DNA of 64,000 bases from Bryoerythrophyllum caledonicum (lineage: Eukaryota > Streptophyta > Bryopsida > Pottiales > Pottiaceae), in the NCBI GenBank assembly GCA_963971425.1, contig OZ020524.1, forward strand, positions 23,427,022 to 23,491,021. Reading direction: 5' to 3'. The notes beneath the pieces are model-generated. The model did no database searches and had not been told where the DNA came from. It saw only the letters and a list, made by a program, of their open reading frames with translations. The position numbers and the translations under genes were made by a program. Shown piece by piece: positions 12,087 to 23,127 of this stretch; within the stretch, counting starts at the first letter, position 1, and every line of letters begins with the position of its first letter.

Positions 12087-14857
12087 CGCAACCTTATACT
12101 AGTGGTGCCCCCCGCAATTTTACCCTCGGGTTCCCTCCCAGGCTCCCGACCTAATGGCCCAACCGTTCGAGTCCTTACTGCACACTGACTGCCCTGCGTG
12201 ACTATGTGCGGCTGCTCCCAGCAGTGCGTGTGCTGCAGCTAGCTGCACTCTGGGGAATCGGCCAGGGAGAATTGGTGGAGAAGCAGACGCACACTCACTC
12301 AGTCGACGATGAGGGAGGGAGACGAGGGAGGCCCGCCGCGACTGGTTGGATGTTGATGAATGGCCCGTCTCCCTTTCCAGGCTTTCCTCACGCCTGGCAC
12401 CATCGGAGCATGTACAGTCACGTCGGCAATTCACCACTTAGGCTTATCTTCAGGGCTGTGGCCCTTTACTCGCTTCGTCCACCGGGACCGACCTTTTTGG
12501 CACTTCACACTACTTCTTGTGATATTTTTATATCGTGATGGATAACTTGACATCGCCGCTGAGCTGTACTGAGCTCAGCTGCGCTACTCTGCTCTGCTCT
12601 GCTCTACTGGGCGGCACCCCTCGACCCCAAATTCCTTGATCTTCTGTGCTTCCGGATGGTTGGACTCATGCTCGACGTCTGATCTCCGTGTTGGTATTGG
12701 TCGAGATGAGTGCGTGCGTGCGTGCGTGCGTGCGTGCATGATGATGCTGCAAGAGCCGGAGCTTGCAAATGCTTTCTGGTGGCATGCCTGATTCGATTCT
12801 GGATTTTTTGTATTCTGAGTCCGGTCCACCGCCCGCGCTCGTCTTTTGTCCTTGGCTCCAAATTAGTGCGACTCTCTCATGAGTTCAGACATCAGGCTAC
12901 TAAACCTATTGGTCGCTGGTCGCCTGTTGTTAAACCGCTGGGCCCTTACTACAACCTACGCGACCGCTGGGTGTGTCAAGTTTGATTGACATAGGATTCG
13001 TCAGCAACTAGATTCTCAATTGTGGAGGATAAATTTTTCCCCTTGCATTTCATGCACACCTTGCAGAAATCAAAATAATGACTTGGAGTTATCGAATTCT
13101 GCAAATCTAGCCCTACATGGTGTGAAAACTTTTCACTCTTTTTAACACCAGCGTTGGTACCCGTCGTCCCGACGGAAAGAGCGGAGGGTGGTGTGTTAAA
13201 TTTATGTTTGTATGTTTTACCTATAGGCTCAAATCGAATCTAAATGGAAAAGTACTTATATTTTTGGAGTGCATGTAAACGTTACCCTAGTTAAAATCCA
13301 CTCCAAAAATTAAAGTACTTCTACTTTATATTTGCATTTTGATTGACCCTTTGTGCACATAAGTATCACTTGCCTAATATAGGAGGAGAAAACCCTTTCA
13401 CATCAAGAGGTCAAAATCAAGAGTCATTAGGTTACTACCTAATATCAAGAGTCAAGAAGAGTATCACCGTGCCTCATCCTTCACATCAAGGGGTCAAAAT
13501 CAAGAAAGAAAGGTAAGGTAACTAGGACAGATTGACTGACGCCTATTATATAGGTAGATGAAACTTGTGCATCATGGGACGGTTGTTTTTAATGAAAATC
13601 TCATAGGTAATCATCGTAGTTACTTTTCTAAAAATTCTCACATGTTCCGTTTTGAAGGGATGTAGCAGAAATTGAGGTGGTGTTCAAAGTCAACAGAAAA
13701 TCATTTAGGATGGTATAACTGCTTTTCTGTAAGCCCGGCTGGAAAGGTTTATATTTTCCCTCAAAACTAATACTTTCCTTAGACCTTCATAAAAGATTTA
13801 GAAGTTGAAATAACAAATTGAAATCATGAGAGGCTGCCCAAGATTCCATATACCTGGGGCTGTAGGGGTTGTGCATACAGTACTCCCAGTAAGGTGAAGA
13901 TGAGGTTGACTGTAAAATTTCGTATTTCCAAAGCTGTACATGTATGTGCTCGATTTGGTGGAGCAGATGTCAATATCATGATGCCATGTATTTTCGCAAA
14001 TGCATTACGAGGAATACCTATTCTACCGCAGGCAGGTGACGCAAAGTTCCAAGGTGCAACTAGTAAAGCCATTGTATACCATCCTCGTGTAGAATACACG
14101 AAAGAGAGTGGGCTTATACAACACTCTTTCCAATCAGCACAGGTTTAAAAAGAGATCATTGTACAGTACAGTAAACAGAAGCCTGCAAATTCATCCGAGT
14201 TTTACGAAATCAGCACATATCCAGACTTGACTAAGTTATATGGCAACACTTAGCTTCGTTGTCTGCTTGACACATTCATGAAACTTGTACACAGCAAACC
14301 GACCTAGGTGTTGTTTTATTTGGCGAAACCATAAGATACTACATTACATAGAGACATCAATCTCTGTTATGCAAATATCCTGTAAACCAAACAGCCTACT
14401 GCACTCATCAACTGAAAAGCCTTCGCTAAAGAGCCGCTTTCAAACATACAAAAGCTTACCAATTATTGAAAATTAACTGTTTGCCTGAGCCTGAGCCTGA
14501 TTATGATTCGAGATTGATTACGAAAGCATCTATCAGAATATAGATCAGAAGAACGATCATTGCAGGACCGATTGTTATCGTCAACTCATGCTTTACTGCC
14601 AGAAATCGAGTCTGCCAGTTGAAAACTGAGCATCAACGCCCAATTTCAAAAATCTACCACCAACACGTCAGATTTGATGAATCACGACGCCCACATTTGG
14701 ACTTGTCTGAAATTTGAAGACTTTCTTGATGTCACGCAATGCAGGATTGTTAGTTGCCCCTACTATATGTGAGGACTGGAACGACTCCAATAGCAATGCT
14801 AGCTGTAAGTTCTGGAATCACCAAACGTCGGTGGCCAACGAGTTCTGCAGGAGTCTA
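12087..14857. other. intergenic region without a recognised gene
   Basis: The first 500 bp are GC-rich and probably hold the aminopeptidase promoter. A (TGCG)n tetranucleotide run occupies 12711-12737. Two copies of a 20-odd-bp word containing CACATCAAG(A/G)GGTCAAAATC occur near 13397 and 13481. An 84-codon frame at 13894-14148 has no recognisable features and is not called. The right part should include the 3' UTR of the J-domain gene. Confidence 0.5.
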
Positions 14858-16397
14858 CTACTTCACTTTCAGTTGACTCTTGAGCAAATGATAAGACTCC
14901 AACAGCTGCCTAAATTTGACCTCAGCCGTTTGAACATTACCTGGATTCTGGTCTGGATGATACTCAAAAGCTTTGGTGCGAAATGCTGCCTTGATATCAG
15001 CATCCGAGTATGGTTGGGGCCGAGTAGCATCAAGTCCTAGCACGGTGAAGTGATACGCAAGCCTCGCACGCTTCAGCAATTCGTAGCTGTTCATGTGCTT
15101 TTTCTCCTCACTTCGCTGCCAGTCCTGCTCTTTCTGTGCCCTTTCCCTCTGATCTTCACCTTTCCACTCCCACCGATCGCCCTCCCATTTCCAGTCCCAC
15201 TTATCGCCCCGGCGCTCTTGCCATGCGTTGTAAGAGTTGGCTTGCGACACCTTCTCTCGAGCGAAAGCCTCTTTCACTCGGCGAATGCGTTCCTGCGAGA
15301 CCGGGATACCAGACTCACCCAATTTAACATCCAAAGGTGGCTGACTAACAATTAAACACCGTCACGTCAAACTTCATACTATCAGAGCTGTCAATTTCTC
15401 AAAGTGTTGCTTCTAAGAAAGCAACGTCGACACCTTATTCCACGCTCTTTATATCGCCAGAAACCTGGTTTTAGAAATGCGGTACTACAACCGCATCAAC
15501 TTGGACGTAGAATCTGCAAACCGAGCCAGCCCAATAAAGAAGCACGTCATCTACAAGAAAAGGCAGGAGCTGTACTACTGTACCGTGCGTTGTTGCTCAT
15601 CTAAATGAGCTCGCCATCGCCTTTGAGCTTCCTGAGCAGCCCTGTCCTCATAGTTCGTTTGATTTCCACTGGAACTTTGATAAGACCTATTACTCTGGCC
15701 AGAAGTGGCATATTCTCCACGAGATGATTGTGAACTGTGACCCTTCCAGATGCATCCAGATCAAGAGCACACTGTATTAGTTCTGTCTCTCGAACCACCC
15801 AGACGCAGCGTTAGTCATCAACCACTCCTTCTGAGTCCAAACAAAAAGGCCTCGTCATGAGCAAAAAGGGCTGCAGGACCGAATGTATACACGAACGGCA
15901 CATATAGGGCACTGTGATGGGGTGAAAAAGAGGGACCTCCAGAGCAGCAAGTCAGAACCAGTCAGAAAGAGTCTGGCGGAGGCATGGGGGAAGGAGAATA
16001 CCCGGACAGACTGCCGTTCGATGTTCAAAAGGCGCCTTCGAAGAGCAAACATATTCCCAACCTGCACAAAGCCATACAGAAGATCTCAAAAGTTATTACT
16101 CAAAACAAGACGCTAGGGTATGAGCCAATGTGAAATTCGTTGCGATCTTCGAAGACGACGAAGAATTGCCGACGCTTCAAGCAATAAAGGGAGAGGAAGA
16201 AAGGGCCGAAGTGAGAGATATGGAGGGTCAACTGGCGAGGTGTCAATGCTTACTGCGGCGGCACCCAAGAAGAACACCATCCACATCCCGGCTTGTCTCT
16301 TGACATCATTATCAACACGCTCCTCCTTTCGCTCTTCTCGCATCCGCCGGCGCCTGTCAGGCTCGCTGGGTCCCTTGCCCGTGTTGCTGTTCCACAT
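14858..16397 (-). CDS. J-domain (DnaJ-like) protein with one possible membrane segment
   Basis: Four exons are proposed, 5' to 3': 16397-16254, 16061-16002, 15742-15584 and 15340-14858, all phase 0 with GT-AG introns, giving about 281 aa. The start is the first ATG of exon 1, reading MWNSNTGKGP. Residues 14-34 are Arg/Lys/Glu-rich and are followed by a short hydrophobic stretch (GMWMVFFLGAAA, about 37-48) that may anchor the protein. Exon 3 is Ser/Gln-rich. The C-terminal J domain (about 217-277) has YHFTVLGL, a basic helix and the diagnostic HPD at 249-251, so it should stimulate an Hsp70 ATPase. No Gly/Phe or zinc-finger region is present, so it is a type III J protein. A tryptophan-rich stretch at 166-184 has the pattern GDKWDWKWEGDRWEWKGED. 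The exon 2-3 join is the weakest, because that acceptor has a poor pyrimidine tract. Confidence 0.78.
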
Positions 16398-17614
16398 GCT
16401 GCCAAGGCTCTGGCAACAACTACTTAGAATCGTGCATGTCCTGCCAATGAAAATGGAAGACGCATCTAATGCCCCCTCAATCACTGAAAACGCTGCGTAA
16501 CGACAATAATCAAATGGTATGCAAATCCCTAACCCTACCTGAAAAATTGGCTTAGAAACATACTGAACCCACTCAAGGAGACTTCGCCCAGACTCTTGAA
16601 TTCGAAGTACTGACCAGCGCAAAAAGGGGCAGCGACAGCTCGAGAGATACACTGTGCTCTGCTCGAAAATCCAGAAAATTCAATCACACTCACCAATTCT
16701 CGAAATTAATGCCCTGAGAGAACTCGCTTGCTCGCTCGCTCGCATCCGGGCTCGGGGCGGCGTTTATCTCTCCAAAATCAGCACCCACAACATGAATTCT
16801 CCAACTAGCAGAAACCTCAATTCCCGACACTCCGCGACGTGTGCAACCCCCGCCTCATTGGTAGGCTCATCCCAAACCCTAAACCGAAACACCCTCCTTC
16901 TATCTTTCTCTCTCTCAGAAATCTCTCGAATCCAAGCCTCCCATCCCTCCCTCAGTCCCTCCTTTGTGTCAAATTGCCAAATTGCCGAATGTACAACTCC
17001 ATAACCACCACCGAACCAGCAAAACTCTCTGAGTCCATGGAAGTGGCAGAATCAAGCACCCTCTCTAGATTAGTACCACGCTTTTAGTTTGGAAGCTCCA
17101 TCAAAACGTAAGTATCCTCCACCTATCCACCTGCCAGGAAGGCAACCCACATGATAAGACGCTTCCCATGAAGAATGTTGAATGGGAGAGCCGGGATGAG
17201 AGATGTCACTTGTGAGACCGACAACTGTTGCCGAGGTTCTAAGTGGGCTAACTTGCCATCTGTCGCTCACTACATCACAGAGACGACTTGAATGTTTCGG
17301 TACACAAACAATAGTATTAGTAGTTTGCTGTAATTATTGCAAAGCCTAGCCGATCAATGTTCGCTAAATAAAGTTATTCATGGTACTAGCATCACAGCTC
17401 ACGGTCGGACTTGCGCTCTGTTCAGTTCACTTGAGTCTTTTCAACAGGTCGTCGACTAAGTTATCAGTCGACCAGTCCGCTCCAAATCTTACCCATATCA
17501 ATTCTTCTTATGATTTTCCATCCCACTGGCACATGGACGCCCTTCTCTTCACCCAACAGCCTGCTCAAGCAATGGGTTATTGTATTTTTCGCATTTGAGG
17601 TGGTTAGTTCCAAG
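16398..17614. promoter_or_regulatory. shared upstream region of two divergent genes
   Basis: The J-domain gene (minus) and the SET-domain gene (plus) start 1.2 kb apart, so this stretch should hold both promoters and 5' UTRs. A telo-box-like AAACCCTAAACC lies near 16873. No conserved coding frame was seen. Confidence 0.45.
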
Positions 17615-20059
17615 ATGCTGCTGCTTCGGAGTGCCCCATTGTCCTCCTTCCTCCGTCGTTTCTCTACCCACATTCAAGGTATGCTCATCGTCGTATTATT
17701 GTTTTTACAACAAAACCCTAAATTGCACCATTCTCGCCAGTATGTCGACGATGAATTACTTGCAGAATCTTCTTTTCAGAAATTTCAGTTGCATGATGGA
17801 GCGAGATTTTCCACACTTGGGCTGCCAATTCGTGGCCATGTTCATTTGAGGGATTACTCACATCCTGAGGCTGCGACTGCGCAGGCCGCATGCCCATCCG
17901 CGTGGGATATACCGCAAATGCTGGGCGGGGTGTCTTTGCTGTTCGTGACATTGGTCATGGAGAATTGATTCATACTGCGGACCCTGTAGTGGCTCACCCG
18001 TCTCTCGCATCCCTGCACAAGGTGCGAGCTCATCCTACCTTTCTTCCTCCTCACTTTCTATGAAGATGAGCTTGTAATTATGTCGTATTAATTAGCGTAT
18101 GTGCCTTCTCTAAGGCACACTGATGTCTCTTTGTGTGTATAGTCGTGCTACTTCTGTCTGAAGGGCCTAAAAAGACCAGTGAGTTACTCGAGATCCGCAA
18201 CGGCAGCGTCTACTTCCCAAGGATCTCCCACCTTCTGTACTAGCACATGTGAAGAATCAGCTCAGGTTTGCGTTGTACATGCCAGTTCAGTTGAACGCCT
18301 TCAACTGGTCCTATTCGATTGAAAGGTCTTTGATGCGTGTCTGGAGGAGAGATGAGTTCAACTCGCACAACCTCAACCTAACGTGCTAACAATTTAATTA
18401 AGTTCAATGTAATTGATGTTGGCATTATCAGGATTGTCAACGAGGCTCGCTTTGTAATGTTTGTTGTAGTAAAGGGTCTTTGTGGTTTGGGATGCAGGTA
18501 TTCTATGCCACCGAACAGCAAGTTGATTGGGCAGAATTTCATGATTATTGTAGGTGAGTGCCGGATTTTCTTGAGGTTTATTTTATCGATGCGCCACTAT
18601 TGGGTTCCTGCAAATGTTAGGTCTCTACATGACATGTGTCGATGGGGCCTTCTGTGTTGGCCTGACATGCGCACTTCGAACATTTTGCTAAAGATAAGGA
18701 AGTTTTCGTTTATCGGATGTTCCACCCATAACGAGGTGCTTCTAATGACGGTACAGCACCTATGGCGTTCGTTTTCCGTTGATAGCGAAGCGACTGGCCT
18801 GCATGGTTATCTCTTCGGGGACATCCCCAAGCTCGCTTGACATCCTCTCTCACGTCAACCTTTCACATGGAATCCCTGCTGATGTAAGCGTTTTGGTTCC
18901 CACAGTCGCTTGGATTACCTTTTCATTAAAATTTCAAGAAGAAGTGCTGAATCTTTGTTTTAGGGTTTAAAGTTCCGGCTTTGTTAAAATGTCTTCTTCT
19001 CATGCGCTAACTTAGCATGTTTCAGTGGATAACAGAGCGGAAACTTCTTTGCAAAGCTCTCAGTTCAAAAGCAGCAGGAAGCTTGAACTTATCATGTATC
19101 CTTATTTGTCCCAATCTTAACCCATCACATCTTAAGTCATGCGACCTTAAACCGTGATCATGGCTTTAATCTGGGCAAGTTTACAGGAAGAGTGTGATTG
19201 AATAGTTTGGCTAAGTTTTCAAGTGCGAAGTTCAAGTTTAGACATGGTAATCCTTGACATTGAGCTTAGTCTTGACGGACGACTGGTATGCTGGAGTGCT
19301 CGCCAGATTGCACATAAATGCATTTCGTGTTGAAAGGGTGGATGAAGAGGATTTTGAGGATATCCTAGCAGCAACAGCGGCTTCAATTTTGGGAGACAAC
19401 ATTGTAGGCTCGGCTGTTTACGTCCTACCCTCCATGTACAATCATGATTGTGGTAACCTCTCTCTCTATCCCATTCTAATTGCATGTACGGTAGCATTGG
19501 AATTCCCTGCTGTAGAAGGGTGACGAAGGGTTATGCTTCTTAGCTGCACGAACAGCCGTCCCTGTAGGCTGTGTGATTTCCCTTAAGTGCCAAATGATAG
19601 CTGAGATTGATTGTCAACGAAGTCCAATGTTCCAACCTGTTCGCAGATGTACTCGACATTAATCAGATGATCTGTAAGCGACTGACTGCTAGATGCCTTT
19701 GTCCATGACAGACCCAAACGTTGACATTCTTTGGCCCGACAACGCTACAGCAAACCTGGTGGCTCGTCGGAGCATCAAATCAGGTAGAAAATCTCGCAAG
19801 AGCATCAGCTAATATACTCCTAATATCTGCAGCACAATGCCATTTCGAGGAGCCCTACAGTTTGATGCTTTTTTTCCCCCTAGATCTCCCGTTCAGTGCT
19901 ATTTGTATGAAGCTACACTGATTTGGCATTCTTTGTATAGGCGAAGAACTGCACATAACTTATATCGATGCAAGCATGGCTCCGGATGAGAGGCGAAGAT
20001 TTCTGGAGGAACACTATGGTTTCACCTGCAAATGTGCTCGTTGCAGAGACGGAGACTGA
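17615..20059 (+). CDS. ATXR4: SET-domain protein of the ATXR4/SDG38 type, nine exons
   Basis: Exons 17615-17678, 17885-18021, 18143-18265, 18498-18553, 18757-18883, 19026-19095, 19270-19452, 19712-19783 and 19941-20059 join in phase to 316 aa, close to the size of Arabidopsis ATXR4. The first 21 residues (MLLLRSAPLSSFLRRFSTHIQ pattern, Arg/Ser-rich) resemble a mitochondrial or plastid presequence. The SET fold is split in the usual way. GRGVFA is at 35-40. A Cys-rich insert follows (C69, C72, C99, C103, then HDYC at 123-126). The core has NHDCDPN at 250-256 and GEELHITYID at 278-287. A post-SET CKCARC lies at 307-312. Family members are protein lysine methyltransferase candidates; the substrate cannot be read from sequence. 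All splice sites are GT-AG and no break was seen. Confidence 0.92.
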
Positions 20060-21029
20060 AGGAATCTTTGTCTGCTACTAGTTGGTAGACAGATTTTGGT
20101 AGATTCGGTGGAGTGCACATTGGTTCGTGGGCAGTACTTGGTTATACTGCTCATCAAAATGCTGCTTGTCTAAGGCGGGTTTCAAAATCACTGTAGACAA
20201 TCGGACGACGTATTTTGTCCTGAGATTTTCACATTGTATTGCTCAAAAACCAGATTCAGATTCTGGTGAACAATACAGCCGGTTTAAATCTTAGGGTTGG
20301 GAATTCATGCGATTGTCAATGGCCCAAATTTATGCTGCAGATTGCGGTACAATAACTTAGGCAGCAGTGCTTCAGTCTGGATCGCAGCGTAAAACCTCAA
20401 CGAGGACACCCTTGAACCCTCAAGAGCAAACAGCTTGATCTCGAAAGCAGTGCTTGAATGCTTTCGAGATCAAGCTGAAACTGTCGTCACTGATCTCAGA
20501 AAAGTTTCGGAGAAGATCGTAGGAGGTCCTGGACCCAAGTACCGCCTGGCGCAGCAGCGCAAACCTTCGTCTACCAGCGCCTTCAGCGTGAAGAAGCTGG
20601 CTGCAGAGGGCGATTGGATAGCAACGATTGGCAATGTGTCAACGTTGATGTGTTTCAGCATCTGCCTGATACTGATACCTCCATCTCACAGGGGGTTCAG
20701 ATCGTTCCATCGTCTTCCATCCTAGTGGTTGCTTGTTCTGGTGATGATGAGAGTTTACACGCGAATGGTTGACAGTGCTGATTGTGCGACCTTGAGAGGT
20801 TTTTGCGAAAGCTCTGGAGACCTCGGTTCCTCTTTTCTTAGTAGGCTTTATCTCAGGTCATGGTGCTTGATGATATCAGACTTAAGAAGGTTCGTCGCAG
20901 GTGTAATCCAGTGAATGCGGATGCAAGCAGACTTGCAAAAGCAGATTGAGGATTGTTCGTCGTCTTGGTATGACGATCGTTACAGAGGGGAAGCTGCGGA
21001 GGTGCTCCCTAGCTAGCTACACCGTTCCG
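20060..21029. other. 3' flank of the SET gene with a possible coding remnant
   Basis: A perfect inverted repeat lies at 20431-20477. From about 20460 to 20760 two frames read like real protein. The first runs AETVVTDLRKVSEKIVGGPG and on to about 20620. A second frame then continues (WQCVNVDVFQHLPDTDT...) to a TGA near 20770. The shift of frame without an obvious intron suggests a gene remnant or an unresolved short exon. I do not recognise the family. Confidence 0.35.
20431..20477. repeat. perfect 19-bp inverted repeat with 9-nt loop
   Basis: The arm CAGCTTGATCTCGAAAGCA (20431-20449) and its exact reverse complement (20459-20477) flank a 9-nt spacer. A transcript in either direction would form a strong hairpin. 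It lies between the end of the SET gene and the possible coding remnant. Confidence 0.9.
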
Positions 21030-21208
21030 TGAATATAGTGTAGACCAAACTATTTGAAATTTCCTACACTAATAGAAAATTTACATGCAATTGTTGGCTG
21101 ACACACACTTGCTTGAGAACAAATACCCAATCAGAACTTGGCATGTACATGCTGTGATGGAAATTAGTGTGTGTGATCTACATCAACAATCCCTCTACAC
21201 TATATTCA
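21030..21208. mobile_element. possible MITE with 15-bp terminal inverted repeats
   Basis: TGAATATAGTGTAGA at 21030-21044 is exactly matched in inverse orientation at 21194-21208. The 179-bp unit is AT-rich with no open frame, as in non-autonomous DNA transposons. I could not find a clean target-site duplication, so an isolated inverted repeat remains possible. Confidence 0.5.
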
Positions 21209-23127
21209 GTGTTTAGTGTAGCGTCGCCGCCTTGCACGTAAAACCATAGTCGAAGTCATCCACTCCGACAGCCGACGACTCGCTCGCTTCCGATTCCCGC
21301 GGAGCCACTGTGATACCCTCAACATTCCTTAGATACCCGTGCGGTACCCGGCAGCTGGCACTCGTACCCATGCAGCCGCACGGGGTTCGCCCATAATTTT
21401 GTAGATATAAAGAACCCAGGGCAATTTGTTGAGATTCAAGCTTTTCCAAGAATTTCAAATTTCTCCCTGGTTTGTTGTTGGGAGTTACAGTTCTTGAACC
21501 TGCTTAAGCTCACTTCAAAATGTTGTTTTCTGGGCAAAAATACTTGTGCTTTGTACCATGGATGTATAAGTATGATCCTTTGTCTTCTCATTCTCATTCT
21601 TAGGTTCAGCTTAGACGTTGTTTGCTATCGAAATCTGCTAGAACGCTTCATGTTTCGCGTATTCCAGCTCCATCCTTGAGTCAAGACCGGACAAGTTACA
21701 ACTACGTTGAGTGTAATAACAAACATTAATTGTCGTTCTGACCTATGGTATTTGTATTGCAATTCATGAATGACGAGGTTAGAGAAATTGGGTCTTGTAA
21801 TCGGGATGAATCAAAACAGATGTAATACTGGTGAGAATATGCTCGTGTTACCTTCTCAACCTAGTTGGTTTTTTCAATATTTGGGACGTGAGGAAATTGT
21901 CTCTAATGCTGCTGTTACATCATAGGGCGATTGCATCCCATTACACGTGGAAACATATCCTCACTGGCAAAAGCCTCCTTGATAAGAATCAAATCTAAGT
22001 AGAAGGCTCAAACGGGTCACGCAACCAATTCTAAGTCATTGCAACTTAATAGGCTTTGCTCACTTTCTGCAAAACCGACCATGACTGGGAAACAAAAGAA
22101 TGAATGTGGGTCCTGGTCATAACATTTGCACAACCCAAAATCTGAAGATAACTTGAACAAGAATCCCAAAGTAGGTACTATGTGCCGTGATTGAGGAGAA
22201 GTTAGTCTGTGGTGAACAGACGTAGACGTGGACAAACAGATAGGACGAGGCGGACGCTTCGACGGGGACAAGGTTCTACTGGGCAGGCACAGGGTACGGC
22301 ACGGGACGGAGGGTTGGCGGCCTTGGTGGGGAAGGGCGGGCCGGGAAGGCAGCTGACGAATGGCTTGCAGGGGCTTGCCTTACGTTCACCCCATAACGAG
22401 GCAACGAGGGGGTCAGTTGGGCCTAGGTCACGGGCTCACCTTTGCCCCAAATTGCAAACCTAATCGACTCACCCCATTCATTACATTCATCCTTCTCATT
22501 TAAACACTCATACATCCAATCAACTCGATGGAAATCACACATTGGATGATATCGTCATCAACAATTTGAATATATAGTACATTAGGATATTGACCCATTG
22601 TTCCCTACGAGGCCTAGGTGATCGCTATCCAAGCTCTACAAAAACCAAATCGAGTAGTTTGTTGTGTCCGTTCTAGCCCTGCTTTGTACTTTGAATTCAT
22701 GGTTTGACTTGTGTGAGGTGAGGTGGATTTGGGCCGCATTGTGTTATTCAACAACATGGATTTCCTGATGCATCCATTCCAATTCCACACTCGAGTAAAC
22801 TAACCCCCGAAGGCCCAAGAGTCCCTCAGGGATTCTAAGGATTTGGGCAAGTTCATATGGTGTCAATACATAACATTTCTTTTTGAAATTTTTGTTGTAA
22901 ACGGACATTACTAAAAGCTTTGTGTGCATACAACTTTTTCTTAAATCTGACATTCAATGCAAATGTTATAAGGTTTTGAATTTTAAATGGGGAGAAGGGG
23001 CATGTCGGGCAACTCCAAAAACTTTTGCTAGAATACTCAGTCATATGTGAGATTTTCAATAATGGCAAGTAATATTGTATTCTTTCATATTGTCAAAAAA
23101 AATTCTTGTCTTTAGTGAAAAATAGCA
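21209..23127. other. intergenic DNA without a recognised gene
   Basis: No conserved frame was found. Positions 22200-22450 are G-rich and give a spurious Arg/Gly-rich frame. The final 250 bp are AT-rich and lead into the GAA tract. Confidence 0.5.

Noticed and set aside
15601-15798. 65-codon minus-strand frame overlapping the J-protein exon 3
   Set aside because: The adjacent frame (SSRGEYATSGQSNRSYQSSS...RRWRAHLDEQQ) splices in phase to the J-domain exon, so this one is the shadow.
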